Assembly: GCA_030533445.1 (NCBI GenBank)
Contig: CM060083.1
Span: forward strand, 31,823,666-31,887,665
From: Cyprinodon diabolis
Lineage: Eukaryota; Chordata; Actinopteri; Cyprinodontiformes; Cyprinodontidae
Reading direction: 5' to 3'
DNA: 64,000 nucleotides
The translations under genes were made by a program, and so were the position numbers. Shown piece after piece: positions 1-13,530 of the stretch; the first letter of the stretch is position 1; each line of letters opens with the position of its first letter. The notes under the pieces are model-generated. The model had not been told where the DNA came from, ran no database searches, and saw only the letters and a program-made list of their open reading frames with translations.

Positions 1-1240
1 GATATGTACTGAATATAATATTCAGGTGGATATTACTATAAAAAGGGTTTTTACAGTTATGTACAATAACATAATATACAGATGGCTTTTACTATAAAAT
101 GAATAAATAAAGTTTGGACAGAAGCTATCTAAATTAAAGTGCAGTGGAAGGTAATTGCATATTACAGTTAAAGTACGGTATTACAAATGTATATGTAAGC
201 AACCAACCATAATAAATGAAATTTAGCTTGCTAGATGCTCTGAAGCCATTTTTTTTGCAGCTGAACCTCTGACCTCTTTTGATGATCTGGAAAAAACTTT
301 TCTTTGCTAGTTTTAACTTATACAGGGGCAGTCAAACCATCAGCAGGAATTAGATCATTTACAAACAATTTGAAGTCTTATTCAAAATGGCTGCTAATCT
401 TCAAAGCTTTGGAATTCCTATTAAGTCCACCTCTGGAAAGTTTGTAAAGGGCTACAGGAAATTGGAGGTGAAAATCAGTCAAAGGCCCTTTGATGGTTAG
501 AGAAAGGATAAACAGATAAGGCTTTTAGGACTTAAAATGAATAGACATCTTTTAGCACATTTTTGTCACCCAGGTTTTAGAAAGTTGCCTTAAAATGTTA
601 CTCGAGACTTCTGAAATAATATCCTTAAGACAGATGAGGCCAATGCAGAGACATCTGGCTAAAAATAAGGCATGTTTCTGGAGAAATGAAAACACTGCAT
701 GAGTAGAATCACCTTGTAACAACTTTTAACCCTTTAAAGCCTGATCCAAGAATAAAACAAAACAGAAAATTACTTTTTTTTTGTTTGAATTCCTTATTTG
801 CCCTTTTAACAAAATATGTAAAAAGAAAAAACAGAAATACATTTTTGATATTAATAATTTATTACTATGCAATAAGTCAAGATTATTTTTTGTGTAGTCT
901 TCTACTGGCTGTTATCAGGTATATCTGATTGTGTACAATAGGATTTTGAGCAAAGTTTTTACCATTAAATTATGCAAAACAGATGCAAAACATTTCAGAA
1001 ACCGTATGTATCAAATACGATACATTTGGCATTATAGGGTTAAAAATGTTGGTCAGTGAGGGAAGTTCTGGGTGCTTTGAAGCCAGACTCATCTGGGCTC
1101 CTTTCAGTTAATTTAAAGCACCACAAATTAATCAGTATCCCAAAGTAAAAGAGTTAAGAGACAACAGCCGGAGCTAGAAGAAAAAGAGTTAATTAACTGA
1201 AAGTCAATGAACTTTCTAAAGGAAAGTGGACCCAAACTCC
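1..1240. other. Intergenic (or intronic) AT-rich sequence, no gene seen
   Basis: I see no splice-bounded coding segment, RNA gene or recognisable repeat in this stretch. It is AT-rich single-copy-looking sequence. If the minus-strand signal-peptide exon near 6.1 kb belongs to a larger gene, this region would lie downstream of it and could hold its introns or later exons, but I could not find them. Confidence 0.5.
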
Positions 1241-1248
1241 TCTATAAG

Positions 1249-3163
<1,915 letters not shown>

Positions 3164-3383
3164 TCTATAAGGGTATAAGAGACAGATAAACGATGTAGAA
3201 AATTAATACTCTTATTATTTAGGCTGATTCTACAAGCTGTTGAGCCACTAGATCCTTTAGGTTTTTTTTTTTTTCAATGAACAGCAGCCCTGCCTAAAGA
3301 CTGGAACACCTGTAAATCAAGGCTTTTCCTTTAAGACTTGTAGCTTTAGGCAAGCAGAAAAAAAAGCCAAGTAAACCTTGACA

Positions 3384-3598
3384 CAGTGTTTCTCAACCCA
3401 TGTCCTTTGGGGCCATTGTCCTGCATATTTTAGGTGTTTTGTTCCTGCCTGACTTAAATGATTGGGTCATTAACAGGTTTCTGCAGCACATGGGGGCCGG
3501 CAGTAGGTAATGGAGTCATGTGATTTGGGTGTAGAGCAGAGACGCATCTAAAACATGAAGCCGGTGGTCCCAGCGGCCTACAAGGTTGAGAAACACTG
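3384..3598. mobile_element. hAT-like MITE (CAGTGTTTCTCAACC ends)
   Basis: The segment opens CAGTGTTTCTCAACC and closes GGTTGAGAAACACTG, a perfect 15-bp terminal inverted repeat around about 185 bp of non-coding sequence. These termini are characteristic of short non-autonomous hAT elements in vertebrates. I could not find a convincing 8-bp target duplication, so one or both flanks may have decayed. Confidence 0.8.
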
Positions 3599-6035
3599 TT
3601 TGGCCGCCTCTATTCTGCTGTGGTCTAAAGTTATTTGGGCATTAGATCATTTGGATACTCATTGTTGGCCAATGTGTGTTTCACCATCAGTATTACTGAC
3701 ACTGTTTTCATTGAAAGACTTCCTTTGTTTGCCCCTTGCAGCTGGATTTCTGTTTTGTTTTTTCTCCATATTTTTTTACTTCTACCAGCATGAGACAGAT
3801 TTTCAGTTTCAAACCACAGTTGTGATGTCATTTTTCCATGGTTTTAAGCCTCATTTTTTCCTCTGTGAATAAGTGTGATTTTTTTTCCTAATCTTTGAAA
3901 ATATGTTTTCATAAAAACAAAAAGTGTTTTTTTCTTTGCTGTTGCTTGGAGTTTTTCTTCACATGTGACGGATCCGGCTGGTTATATGGATCTCCAGAAG
4001 TGATCCAGTCCATCATGAGGAGCTAAAATCAGAAATAATATCCAAGAGAGAACATTTCCAGGCACTGAGTTGCTTTCATTTCAAGATAACATCCATTGGA
4101 AACATTTTCCAGGCTCCACAGTGCTGGATGGAGGGATGCCAAGTTCACTACATGCGGGACGCAGGCCAATAAACAGCAGGATGGCCTTTCTTTAAAGGAG
4201 AGGACTGAGCAGCTTTCTGCCCTTGCCTGTGATCCACAGCAGGAGGGTTTGCTGAACTCATTCAGGCATTAGATAACTTGGCCTCCTATCTTCTTCTCCC
4301 TTTCATTCAACAGTGACAGATTAATCACTAAAGACAGTATAAACCAGACCAAAACAGCTGGATGCAAAGTATCTCGCTGTTATTTATTTACAGTCCATGA
4401 GAGCAACAGCCCTCTGCTGGTTTTCCAATCAGCTAGAATATCTAAAAACGGAGAAATGGTTTTTAAATCCATCCAAACCACAGCTGTGGTCCCCACCAGA
4501 GAGCCAGAGCGAGCTCAGCACCACCTCCTCTTTATGACTGCGGCTCGTCCAGCTGAGGACTTCATGATGAATGTATCATACAGCGAGTCTGTATGAGAAT
4601 GTGGGGATAAAGTGGCACATCAGAGAGAAAACCATGTTGCTCAGTTGGTTTATTATCATAAGGCATTTTCTCTACTTTCAGCTCACTTAGGCTGTTTTTC
4701 CTTTACTCCTTTACTTTCTATTAAAGCGGATTGAAAAACCACATCAAAACCCTTTCAGCTCTAACACACACCAACATCTTGTGGATAGAAAACATGTTTA
4801 CAACCCTGTCAAAATGCTTAGCTATGGTGGTGTACGAAAGAGACCATGGAAAATTATTTTCCATCATTTATGCATTACTAAAATGTCTCCACTAAAGATG
4901 AAGGCAGTAAGATAATAGAGGTGTCTTCATAAGAAAACATCTCAGCGTGACTAAAAGCCCTCAAAACTTAGTGGGTTAATGTTTTCTAGTACGATTAAAC
5001 TAAACCCAAAACATTTTAAAAAACATTTTTACTGAAATTATATAAGCAAATCAAAAATTGTGTATAGTTTTTTAGAGATGTCCATAACCCTCAATAGTGC
5101 ATAAAATATAGCCAGGAAATTTATGAATTTAAAAGGGTTCATTATCATCAAGCAGAGCTGATAAACTCAACCAAGGGTTAAATTAGATACCAAACTTTTC
5201 AGGTTTTTATGTGTAAACAACAGATTTTCCTTCTAAATGACAATTCAGTTTAACTTTGTGTTGAATATAACACAACATTTAACTGAAAAAGATTAATATT
5301 TGCAGTGTTTTCAGTCCGACTATAACGCTTTTTTTTTTTTTTTTTGGCTCAGCTGAAACTAAACCTTTTGTGGACCCCAACAGCTGGACCCTTTTCAGCA
5401 GCTGTTAGCATTGGCTCATTCCATGTTTTCTACTTAAAACCAGCTTGAGATCATATTACTTTGAACCAGTTTAACTCATGATCTGAAAGGATATAGTAGG
5501 ACTTTGTTAAACCATTACAGTTTATCAGATTTAAAAAAAATATTTTAATAGTTGCATGCTTTTTTAAGCAGAATGACCTGCGTGACTCCGGCACCAACAA
5601 TCTTATTTCCATAGAATTTGTCATCATTTTGTTGTTTTTTTTGTTTTCAATAAGAAGGCATGTTTTAAAGTAAGGCTGTACTGAGCAGGATCGATGAAGT
5701 GTTTGTTGGAAACTATGTTGGCAGTAAATCAGAAGAAGTGAAGCAAGAGCTGCAGCCAAATTAGATACAGATGTACCGGCTGAAGTCTGGACATAAACAG
5801 ATCTATGTTTGGATTTAGATCCAGTCTCCATTTGCATTATAAATACAAAAACTGAGGAATAACCTAAAACATGCTGACCGTACATTACAAACACCGAGCA
5901 TCTAAAACAGAGCCTGCAGGATGTAATCACAGGATGTATCTCTTCCCTGTCTCCCTGTGTTCTTGTAGGACACTGACCAATCTCAGCTCTGTGTCCATGT
6001 TTGTTTCCCTCTCCACATGCATCCCAGCCCCTTAC
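3599..6035. other. Non-coding stretch, possibly first intron of the minus-strand gene at 6.1 kb
   Basis: No exon with good splice signals was recognised on either strand. The long minus-strand open frame at 5451-5930 has no family resemblance and no splice phase that joins it to the signal-peptide exon. If that exon is real, its intron begins at 6035 and runs leftward through this stretch. Confidence 0.4.
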
Positions 6036-6099
6036 CTGACGCTGTGTAGCCAGTCAGCAGGAGCATGAGTCCAACGGCTGAGCAGAAGGGTCGGGGCAT
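6036..6099 (-). CDS. Signal-peptide first exon of a secreted protein (PLAC9-like candidate), partial
   Basis: On the minus strand an ATG at 6099-6097 opens a 64-nt coding segment that ends at a good donor (CAG|GTAAG, 6036/6035). It encodes about 21 residues starting MPRPFCSAVGLMLLLTG, with a short N-terminus, a Leu-rich hydrophobic core and a small-residue end (TAS), so it looks like a secretory signal peptide with the intron falling in phase 1 right after it. No following exon was recognised at lower coordinates. In human, from memory, PLAC9 lies downstream of TMEM254 on the same strand and also starts with a signal-peptide exon. Here the exon lies downstream of tmem254 on tmem254's strand, which fits. 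The PLAC9 identity is inference from synteny only; a chance ATG-hydrophobic-donor combination is possible. Confidence 0.45.
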
Positions 6100-9000
6100 G
6101 GTAAGGAGGCGAGCCTGAAGAGCAGATGGTTGCAACGACTGAAGAGCAAGTGAATAAAATTAACTCAAAGAGTAACAGCTGTTTTTCTTTTTTTTTATGG
6201 AGAAGAAGGTATTTAAAATGCTCCAAATGACCTCCGCTCCTAAACGCTTCATCCTTTGTTCACTTACTTTATCCGTAATCCTTTCTTGCTCCACTCGGTT
6301 GCAAACATTAAATGCAGGACAAAAAGTTCTGTATCTGGGAAGGGGTGGGTGGGCTATACTGGGGAGGGGACTCATTTCTCAGTTCAGTTCAGCTGCAAAC
6401 TGTGTGTGATGCAGGAAATATGGGTTAAATTTATCACCCAGTGTCCTTTCTTCCTTTTAAAATGTATCATTCACCTTTAGCTTTGATATAAAAGGAGCTC
6501 TTCTAGGTAGATTAGAAGGTGTCAAAAATCTGTCCATACTTTGGCTCAAATAAAATAATTTCAGTGAATATTTCAATTACATAAATTTCATGTTATGTTG
6601 GAACTTATCATTTAAACTTCATTTTACTTGTTTTTTCTGAGTGCAAATAAATATACAAACACAGCCTAATGTGGTTTGACTGGCTGCATGCCTCCCCCTT
6701 TCCAATATCTATTTTGAGTTGGCTTCATTCAGCCCCAGTGCATAATGCAGCCAACACCATGCTTCATGCTTCTTCCACACATTCAAAGCCCTACATTATT
6801 GACTCCTCCTAACATATTCATTGTATATAACAACTCTAAATAAGATTAGGATTAAGAAAAGTATCTGTTTGAATTCTGAAAACATTTTCCTAATATTTGG
6901 AAATAGATTCCCTGAAAGTTTCGGAAAGTACCACGTTTAAGGAAAGTAGCCTCTAAATCCAAGAAGAAAATCTAGTTAAGTTATTTGAGTTGTGTCTGGT
7001 GAGTTTAAAGGAAATGTCTGGTCAGGAAGCGTTTATCAGTAAAAAAATAAATAAATAATAATTTTCATAGCGATCACTGAGTCCGTGAACAGCCATTTTT
7101 GCCCAAATAGTAACACCTCACTCCTGACATCTTTCGACAGTGATGTCACAGTGAGGTAAGCCTAGCGCCATTTTCCACGCTTTAAAAGCAAAATTAATGG
7201 GAGCTACTATACACCTGTGCAATCAATGACAATTATTGAAGATTTAGAGAAGATTTCATCATTGAAATTTGTGGGAGCTATAAGGTGAAAATGCCAATGT
7301 GCATGGCAGTTGGATAATATATTGGGTAAAAGTGAAAAAAAAAAATTATTATTTCCCCTTTCTGATTCATGATCCACCACAGACTGGTTCATCTTTGGAT
7401 TGCCAACTTCAAAAGGGAGGATTTGCCATCAAACTCCTGGCCAGAGAAAAAACACATAATATGCAGCCAACAATTCAAGGAAGAATGTTTTCAGGAGTAC
7501 TTGGATCATAGCGCGTTGTGACAAACATCAGATACAGTACTGGGACTTGATCAACAGCCGATACCACACCGTGACTTCACGTACCAGTAGGTGGCAGTAG
7601 TGTTCTTTGACAAACATGAACGTCTCCAGTAAAGCACATTCAAATGAAATTACTCTTAATTAAAAACATATCATTTATTGAACATTATGTTATAATTTTA
7701 TATTTAAAGTACTTTCAAAAGTTAGAATTCTGAATATGACTGAACTTTTCCTTGAAGCAAATAGGCAGCAAGTTACAGGAAAGCAGCTGGTATGTTCAGA
7801 GTAAAGATAAGATCCAGAAAACAATTTCTAAGTTATTGAAAAGTACCTAAATGGAGTGACTGCGAAGTTCTGAAGATGTACTGGGAAAGTTTCTGGAAAT
7901 TTCTGGGATGTAACAGGTGGGATATACAAAGTTCTTCCGAACTATCCTTGGAAAGCCCAGGCTGATCCTGCCCTTAACCAAAGCAAGTTGACTCCCTCAG
8001 GGATGGCATCAGAAAATTGATGTCAAGTATGAGCAGACAGATTTTTGGTAAAGGAACTTCTTTAATTGTCAAGGTTGTTATTAATCATTGTTATGTCAAA
8101 CAGGCTCCTGTCCTGAGCACCAGTTGGTTGTTCCAAGACATATCAAATAGGTTATTTCCATCCAATAGGGGGCGGTTTGTATATCATTGTACATCTGACA
8201 TTTGAAAACTGCCAGAAGCCCTTATCAAAAGATGCAGTCAAAGGGACTTAAATTGGGGTTCATGTGTATATTTCTGACACAGTTTGGATTAGAGAAAATT
8301 CACAGTCAATTCAAAAAATATCAATGCCTAAACTTTCCATCTTCACATAAATCATTCCCAACCCTAAACTATAAACAGAAAACATCTCAGTCTGTATTAT
8401 CATCTCCAGTGCTTCCTTATTACCATGTCTGTGCCTTCTTACACCAGCTTGCATCACTAGACTGCAGTGCATCAAATATTTCTCATTTGATTCAGAACAA
8501 CCTTCCAATTATTTTTGATTTATTTGAAATGCCTCACGGTGAAAACACACCAAGGATTAAACCTGCTTTCCTGTTTCTGGGAAAATCTGAGGCTCTAACC
8601 GCCTTTTATATATAATTGCATTGATTAGTTCCTGTACCTCCCACTGAGCTGACCTGTCTCACTCCCTCTGTCTGTCTGACTCACACGCCTCCCCACACAC
8701 AGACTGATATGACTGTTACGTCGTAAACATGGTTATCTTCGTTAAGCCAGACTGTCTTCGGCCTCCTCCTCCTCTGGAACACTCGTCTGGCCGCCTAAGT
8801 AGATCTACGGTTTAAAAGCGGTGGCAAACAAAACCATGGGGCAAACGAGTGAAGGGATCAGGGGTGGTTTATGACAGAGCGGACTTGGGAGGCACGCCTG
8901 ACTGTGAACAGATAAGATAAAGGTATACAGGTCAAGGATATGTCAGAATAAGACGCAGCTAAATGTCAAATCCTCAGTACTATCCTCAAAACCCCTTAAA

Positions 9001-9600
9001 TGGAAAATAGTGAAGTAAAAGAGAGCACAATTTGTATAATCTCAGATTTTAAAACAGTGAAATACACAGATTTATAATTATAAATACACCTGATAGATTT
9101 AGGTAATCTAAGTTTAACAACATGTTTATTCTAATCAGAAGTTACATTAAGGTCAGTAGAAACTGGTTATTAAACCATTGAAAAAAGCTGATTAATTGAG
9201 TCATGAATGAAAGTCATGAATTTCCAACATGACTTTAAAATATATCAATTTAATCTGATTTTAATATATTTTCAGAGATGCCTATCATGGTTTGATAAAA
9301 TTATTTCAAATTTTAATCAGACAGGAAATCAATTTTAATTTCAAAAAACAATTTTTCCCAGCTTCTTTCAAAGTATCCTCGCTGGACTTTGGATATAATA
9401 ATAAAAAAAACACTTTCAATTCAACAGGTGTTGTTTGATAAGAGGTGGTGTATTTGTTAGGTTGTGCTTATAAGGTTTTGTCTTTCTTAAACTGCTTGTT
9501 TCTTACATTTACCTATAGCCAAATATGCTGTAGTTTGAGTTTTTTTTCAGCATGTAGTCACAGGATTTTATGATTCTATAGGCAGGGTAGAATCATAATT
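6100..9600. other. Intergenic, no gene recognised
   Basis: The stretch is AT-rich and includes what look like decayed interspersed repeats (about 7000-7580). A GC-richer patch at about 8640-8960 contains paired GATA sites (AGATAAGATAA near 8931) and could be regulatory, but nothing in the sequence proves it. The long plus-strand open frame at 8202-8615 lacks an ATG start, splice context and family resemblance. Confidence 0.45.
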
Positions 9601-9609
9601 TTCGATATT

Positions 9610-10090
9610 GTCTCTCAGGGTTTAATGGACACAAATGCAGAAATGAGGAGGCAGAGATCTTGCAGTTTCAGTCGAAATCCCAAAAGCAACAGAAGCAAAG
9701 TTCAAAAACAGAAAATGCAGGGGAAAAAAATCCAGGAAACGTCAGGGCGAACATACAGGGAGCAAAGAAACGCCGAAGCAACAAATCAACTAAAAACTAG
9801 CAATGAGGAACCTGCAGATGTGGTGTATATACGGGGAACAGAACAAAGGATGGGATAATGAGCTGATGTGGAGCAGGTGTGAATAGAACTAACTAGAAGG
9901 CAGCCAAGGGGAAAGGAAAGAAGCACAAGCGGCAACAGAGAGTAGGTCAAGAAATACAAAACTGCATAAATATAACACAAAACGGAAAAGAAACTAATAA
10001 ACAAGAAAAAAGAGAATAGCATAAATCACAGTGGAACTAAAACTTAAAAAGAAACTCAAACAGAACTCCACAAGGGGAGAACCATAACCG
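9610..10090. repeat. Teleost interspersed repeat, unclassified
   Basis: Purine-rich sequence with the layout of a common fish interspersed repeat: a 'ggacacaaatgcag' start, an 'aggaacctgcaga' centre, a 'tatacggggaacagaaca' segment and an A-rich 'aactcaaacagaa' end. I recognise it as repeat-like by resemblance only. The open frame inside it (9625-9858) is low-complexity and not a credible protein. Confidence 0.5.
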
Positions 10091-10354
10091 TGTTAAACCA
10101 TTAGCAGGTTCCTATTTAAGTCAACAAATAAAAAAATTCAAAACTATGAGATGGTAATAAAGACAATAAAAACTATTTTTAAATAAGGAACTTTAAATCA
10201 TCTATTAAACACGTGTAATTTGACATATTTCTTACAGGCAGAGGAAAATGGATTCATTAGAAATATTTTTCTTGAACTTGTCTAATTCCCTTATTCATCT
10301 TTTTTTCATATTTAAATTTTTCATATTTAAATTTTTAATTCTTAAAATTATACA

Positions 10355-10745
10355 GGGACCCTACAACTCCATAGCCTGGGTGCCATTCCGAACTTAGTCC
10401 CGCCCACAACGTTTGAGGTCGGGAAGTTCGGTCTGGCATTGCTCAACAGTAGCGCGAGTATGCTAGCACAATATCTGGCGGGCCAATCAAATTGTCAGGG
10501 CGGGCTTTATACGATGATGGACAGATGATCAACAGTAACGTAATCAACCACGTGACCAAAGCGCGCTTGAGTGACAACAACAATGGCTGCCACTGGAGAG
10601 TTGAGCTGAGTAGATTCATAGATATCCATAATAAAGGCTAGATGTCTCGTCCGCGCTGCTGGCCAATGGGGGTCGACGTCCGCACTCGGCGGCCATCTTG
10701 CCACAGGCAGCCCGCTCATTCGTAACATTGTGTTTTAAAGGCGCA
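10355..10745. repeat. GC-rich transposon-like fragment
   Basis: A sharply GC-richer island in AT-rich sequence contains CpG-bearing motifs (GTCCCGCCCACAAC, GGCGGGCC, GTCGACGTCCGC). A 22-bp stretch around 10687-10708 (GGCGGCCATCTTGCC followed by CAGGCA) recurs in inverted orientation with one mismatch near 13440-13462. It may be the end of a DNA transposon or a host-gene 5' region. No coding frame is convincing. Confidence 0.4.
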
Positions 10746-10983
10746 TGTACTTAAATAACCATAACTTCCTCAATTGTCTAACGATTCTCAAACTGTTTGG
10801 TTTGTTAAACAAAAGTCAGACATGTAGTTATGATACTGCACACTTATGAATAATTATAACCATGGAATTTCATATGAAAAGAACATTGAATAGAACATAC
10901 AGGTGCAATAAATATACACACGCACAAGGTATTTATGTTAAATCAATATATGCTATTAAAACTCAGTGTACTGAATGGTAACA

Positions 10984-11053
<70 letters not shown>

Positions 11054-11274
11054 TTATAGATAGATATCTATAGATAGATATCTATATCTATATATCTTTA
11101 TAGATAGATATCTATATATATATATAGGTATCTATCTTTACAGTTAGATATCTATATATATACCTATAGATATATCTATATAGATAGATATCTATATAGA
11201 TAGATATCTATATAGATATATATCTATCTATATAAACATATATCTATCTATATAGATATCTATATCTATCTATA
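10984..11274. repeat. TA and TATC/GATA microsatellite with palindromic blocks
   Basis: A (TA)n tract (about 10985-11050) passes into TAGATAGATATCTATA-type repeats that are self-complementary over many short windows and could fold into hairpins. About 70 bp at the right edge (approximately 11205-11274, with the diagnostic AAAC at 11234-11237) reappears in direct orientation 693 bp downstream, on the other side of the LINE relic. Confidence 0.9.
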
Positions 11275-11293
11275 AAAAAAAACAAAAAAAAAA

Positions 11294-11795
11294 CTGTTTT
11301 CTCACCCCTCGTGGGGTGGTATGTGTCATCCTCAAGCTCGGGTCCTCTACCAGAGGCCTGGGAGTTTGAGGGTTCTGCGCAGTATCTTAGCTGTTCCTAG
11401 GACTGCGCTCTTCTGGACAGAGACCTCTGATGTTTTACCTGGAATCTGCTGTAGCCACTCTCCCAGTTTGGGGGTCACAGCCCCCAGTGCTCCAATTACC
11501 ACTGGCACCACTGCTGCTCTTACTTTCCACATCTTTTCTAGCTCCTCTTTCAGCCCTTGGTATTTCTCAAGCTTCTTGTGTTCTTTCTTCTTGATGTTGC
11601 TGTCGCTTGGGATTGCCACATCTATCACTACTGCCTTCTTCTAGTGTTTGTCGATCAACACGATGTCTGGTTGGTTAGCCATCACCTGTTTGTCAGTCTG
11701 GATCTTGAAGTCCCATAGGATCTTAGCTCGGTCATTCTCAACTACCTTAGGAGGTGTCTTCCATTTTGACCTTGGGACTTCCAGCCCATACTCTA
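11294..11795 (-). pseudogene. 5'-truncated LINE C-terminal relic (R2/R4-like endonuclease end)
   Basis: Read on the minus strand, this encodes the C-terminal part of a reverse-transcriptase polyprotein seen in many fish and invertebrate genomes. Landmarks are ANQPDIVLIDK, then KKAVVIDVAIPSDSN, then KLEKYQGLKEELEKMWKV, ending near LRRTLKLPGLW. The PD...D-V spacing resembles the restriction-like endonuclease of R2/R4-type LINEs; that is inference. A TAG stop at 11641-11643 interrupts the frame between the two motif halves, and the upstream reverse-transcriptase core is missing, so the copy is dead and 5' truncated. The 3' end (left) finishes in a poly-T/A-rich stretch directly abutting TATC microsatellite, and the truncated end (right) abuts the same kind of microsatellite. 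Confidence 0.8.
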
Positions 11796-11799
11796 TATG

Positions 11800-12018
11800 T
11801 TTATTTATATATATATCTATATATATATATAGATATATATATATATATATATAGATAGATATAGATATCTATATAGATAGATATCTATATAGATATCTAT
11901 CTATATAGATATATATCTATCTATATAAACATATATCTATCTATATAGATATCTATATCTATCTATATATATATATATATATATCTATATATATATATAG
12001 ATATATATATAAATAAAC
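11800..12018. repeat. TATC/GATA microsatellite, right flank of the LINE relic
   Basis: This repeats the pattern of the left flank, including the same roughly 70-bp segment with AAAC at 11927-11930 in direct orientation. Either the LINE entered a pre-existing microsatellite that was duplicated on insertion, or the tract expanded on both sides afterwards. Confidence 0.88.
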
Positions 12019-13530
12019 ACTTTTATTTGGGTGTGATTAATTATTTCACAGTCCTAATTTATTTATATTTACATACATACTTTTATAATATGAATATTAT
12101 TGTTATAATAAAATATGAAATACTGACAAAAAAGGCTTATTGTGTGGCAACCTCTTGGTGTAGAATCATAATCCAGGTTTCAAATTAAAGGTAACGCTTT
12201 GAAGTCTCATGTAGACTTTTTGGATTATATATCAGGGGTAATTACACAAAAGTTCCTATTTTTAAACCATTATAAAAGTGACATTTATTTGCTATTAAAA
12301 TTGGTACAATAGTCCCCTTCACAAGTATATATAGATGTAGCATGTTGAAATCCCCACCTACACTACTGTGATGGTATACACATGGAAGACAGAGATTTAA
12401 AAAATGACCCAAAAAACATAGCTTGGCTAATGCCCTTTGAAAAGGAAGGTTTTATTGAGCTTCTGTATAATGTACAAGAGAGCGTTGTCCACAAGGCCAT
12501 CAAAGCGGACAGGAAGGTGGCTGTGGTCCTGTACTAGTGCAGGAATGTCAGCAAACGGGGATGGAAGATCTTCTCCTCCTGCTTACACTTTATATAACCT
12601 TCAGAAACAAAAACAAAAGTGACCAACAACAATTCATGGTGTATAAGATTGGTATATCAATATGTGATTAAATATCAATGATACACATGCCCTTTGAAGA
12701 TGAGCTGGAAAGTTGAAAATGTTTGGCACAACACCATCTTTAAGTCGTCCAAATGAAACTAATACAAACTTATAAAAGCTTTGAGACAACAACAATCTTG
12801 TAATACTATTATGTCATAGCAAAAGTCTGGCATCTTCCTTTTAATAAACCCAGCAAATTCCTGTTACATAATGTAAGATGTGTTGACAAACCAAATCGAT
12901 TGGAAATCATGTTAAATTCTGCCTCTTCCACTGATGTAAAGTTGCTGGTTAACATTAGCAGCTAGCTGAACTGTAACGTTAGCCGCTAACTTACTAACGT
13001 TAGGTCTCACTTCGCAGCTTCTTGTTATTAGCCAGCTAACGTTAGGCTAATAATGAAAATACAACAACACTCAGATTATTGTTATTAGCCAACTAATAAC
13101 TACAACCACATCCACAAAGATTGTAATTTACACCAAAGATTAATTGTCATACAATCGTAATTGGTGTCCGTAAAACCTTTATAATTGACTAATAGTCTCA
13201 GCCTTGATAACTTGCGCAAGTAGCCGTGATGCACAACTATGCTGCGCGATTAAGTCATTATTCGACAAGAAAATCTGCAATTTCGACATGTTCAAGCATC
13301 AAGAGTTATAGCCACGTTCATAATGTTTGTAAGAAACCAAACTGTTTGTAAATCCGTCAAGAATTCAATGAGGTAAGAGTATTTGTGTTCGTGCTGATCA
13401 CTCACCTTACATTAGGTACCACAGAGCACACCAGAAAGCCTGCCTGAGGCAAGATGGCCGCCCCATAATCATAGCTCTATGGAGCAGTATCAGACTTGAG
13501 TAGGACTACGTCAGGCTAACAAGTCCAAGC
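12019..13530. other. Intergenic; probable decayed DNA-transposon sequence
   Basis: The stretch has repeated AACGTTAG motifs in both orientations (about 12970-13050). It ends near 13440-13520 with a GC-rich block whose reverse complement matches part of the 10.7-kb island. A short open frame at 12382-12537 (51 codons, starting MEDRDLKNDPKNIAWL) has protein-like composition but no recognised family and ends in TAG. I treat it as a possible transposon-ORF remnant. Confidence 0.35.

Noticed and set aside
5451..5930. 159-codon minus-strand open frame downstream of the signal-peptide exon
   Set aside because: No matching splice phase to the exon at 6036-6099, no family resemblance, composition like random AT-rich sequence.
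8202..8615. 137-codon plus-strand open frame
   Set aside because: It lacks an ATG start, lies in AT-rich intergenic DNA and has no recognisable domain or splice support.
11321..11644. 107-codon plus-strand frame at the LINE relic
   Set aside because: It is the antisense shadow of the minus-strand LINE C-terminal coding remnant, which has the recognisable motifs.
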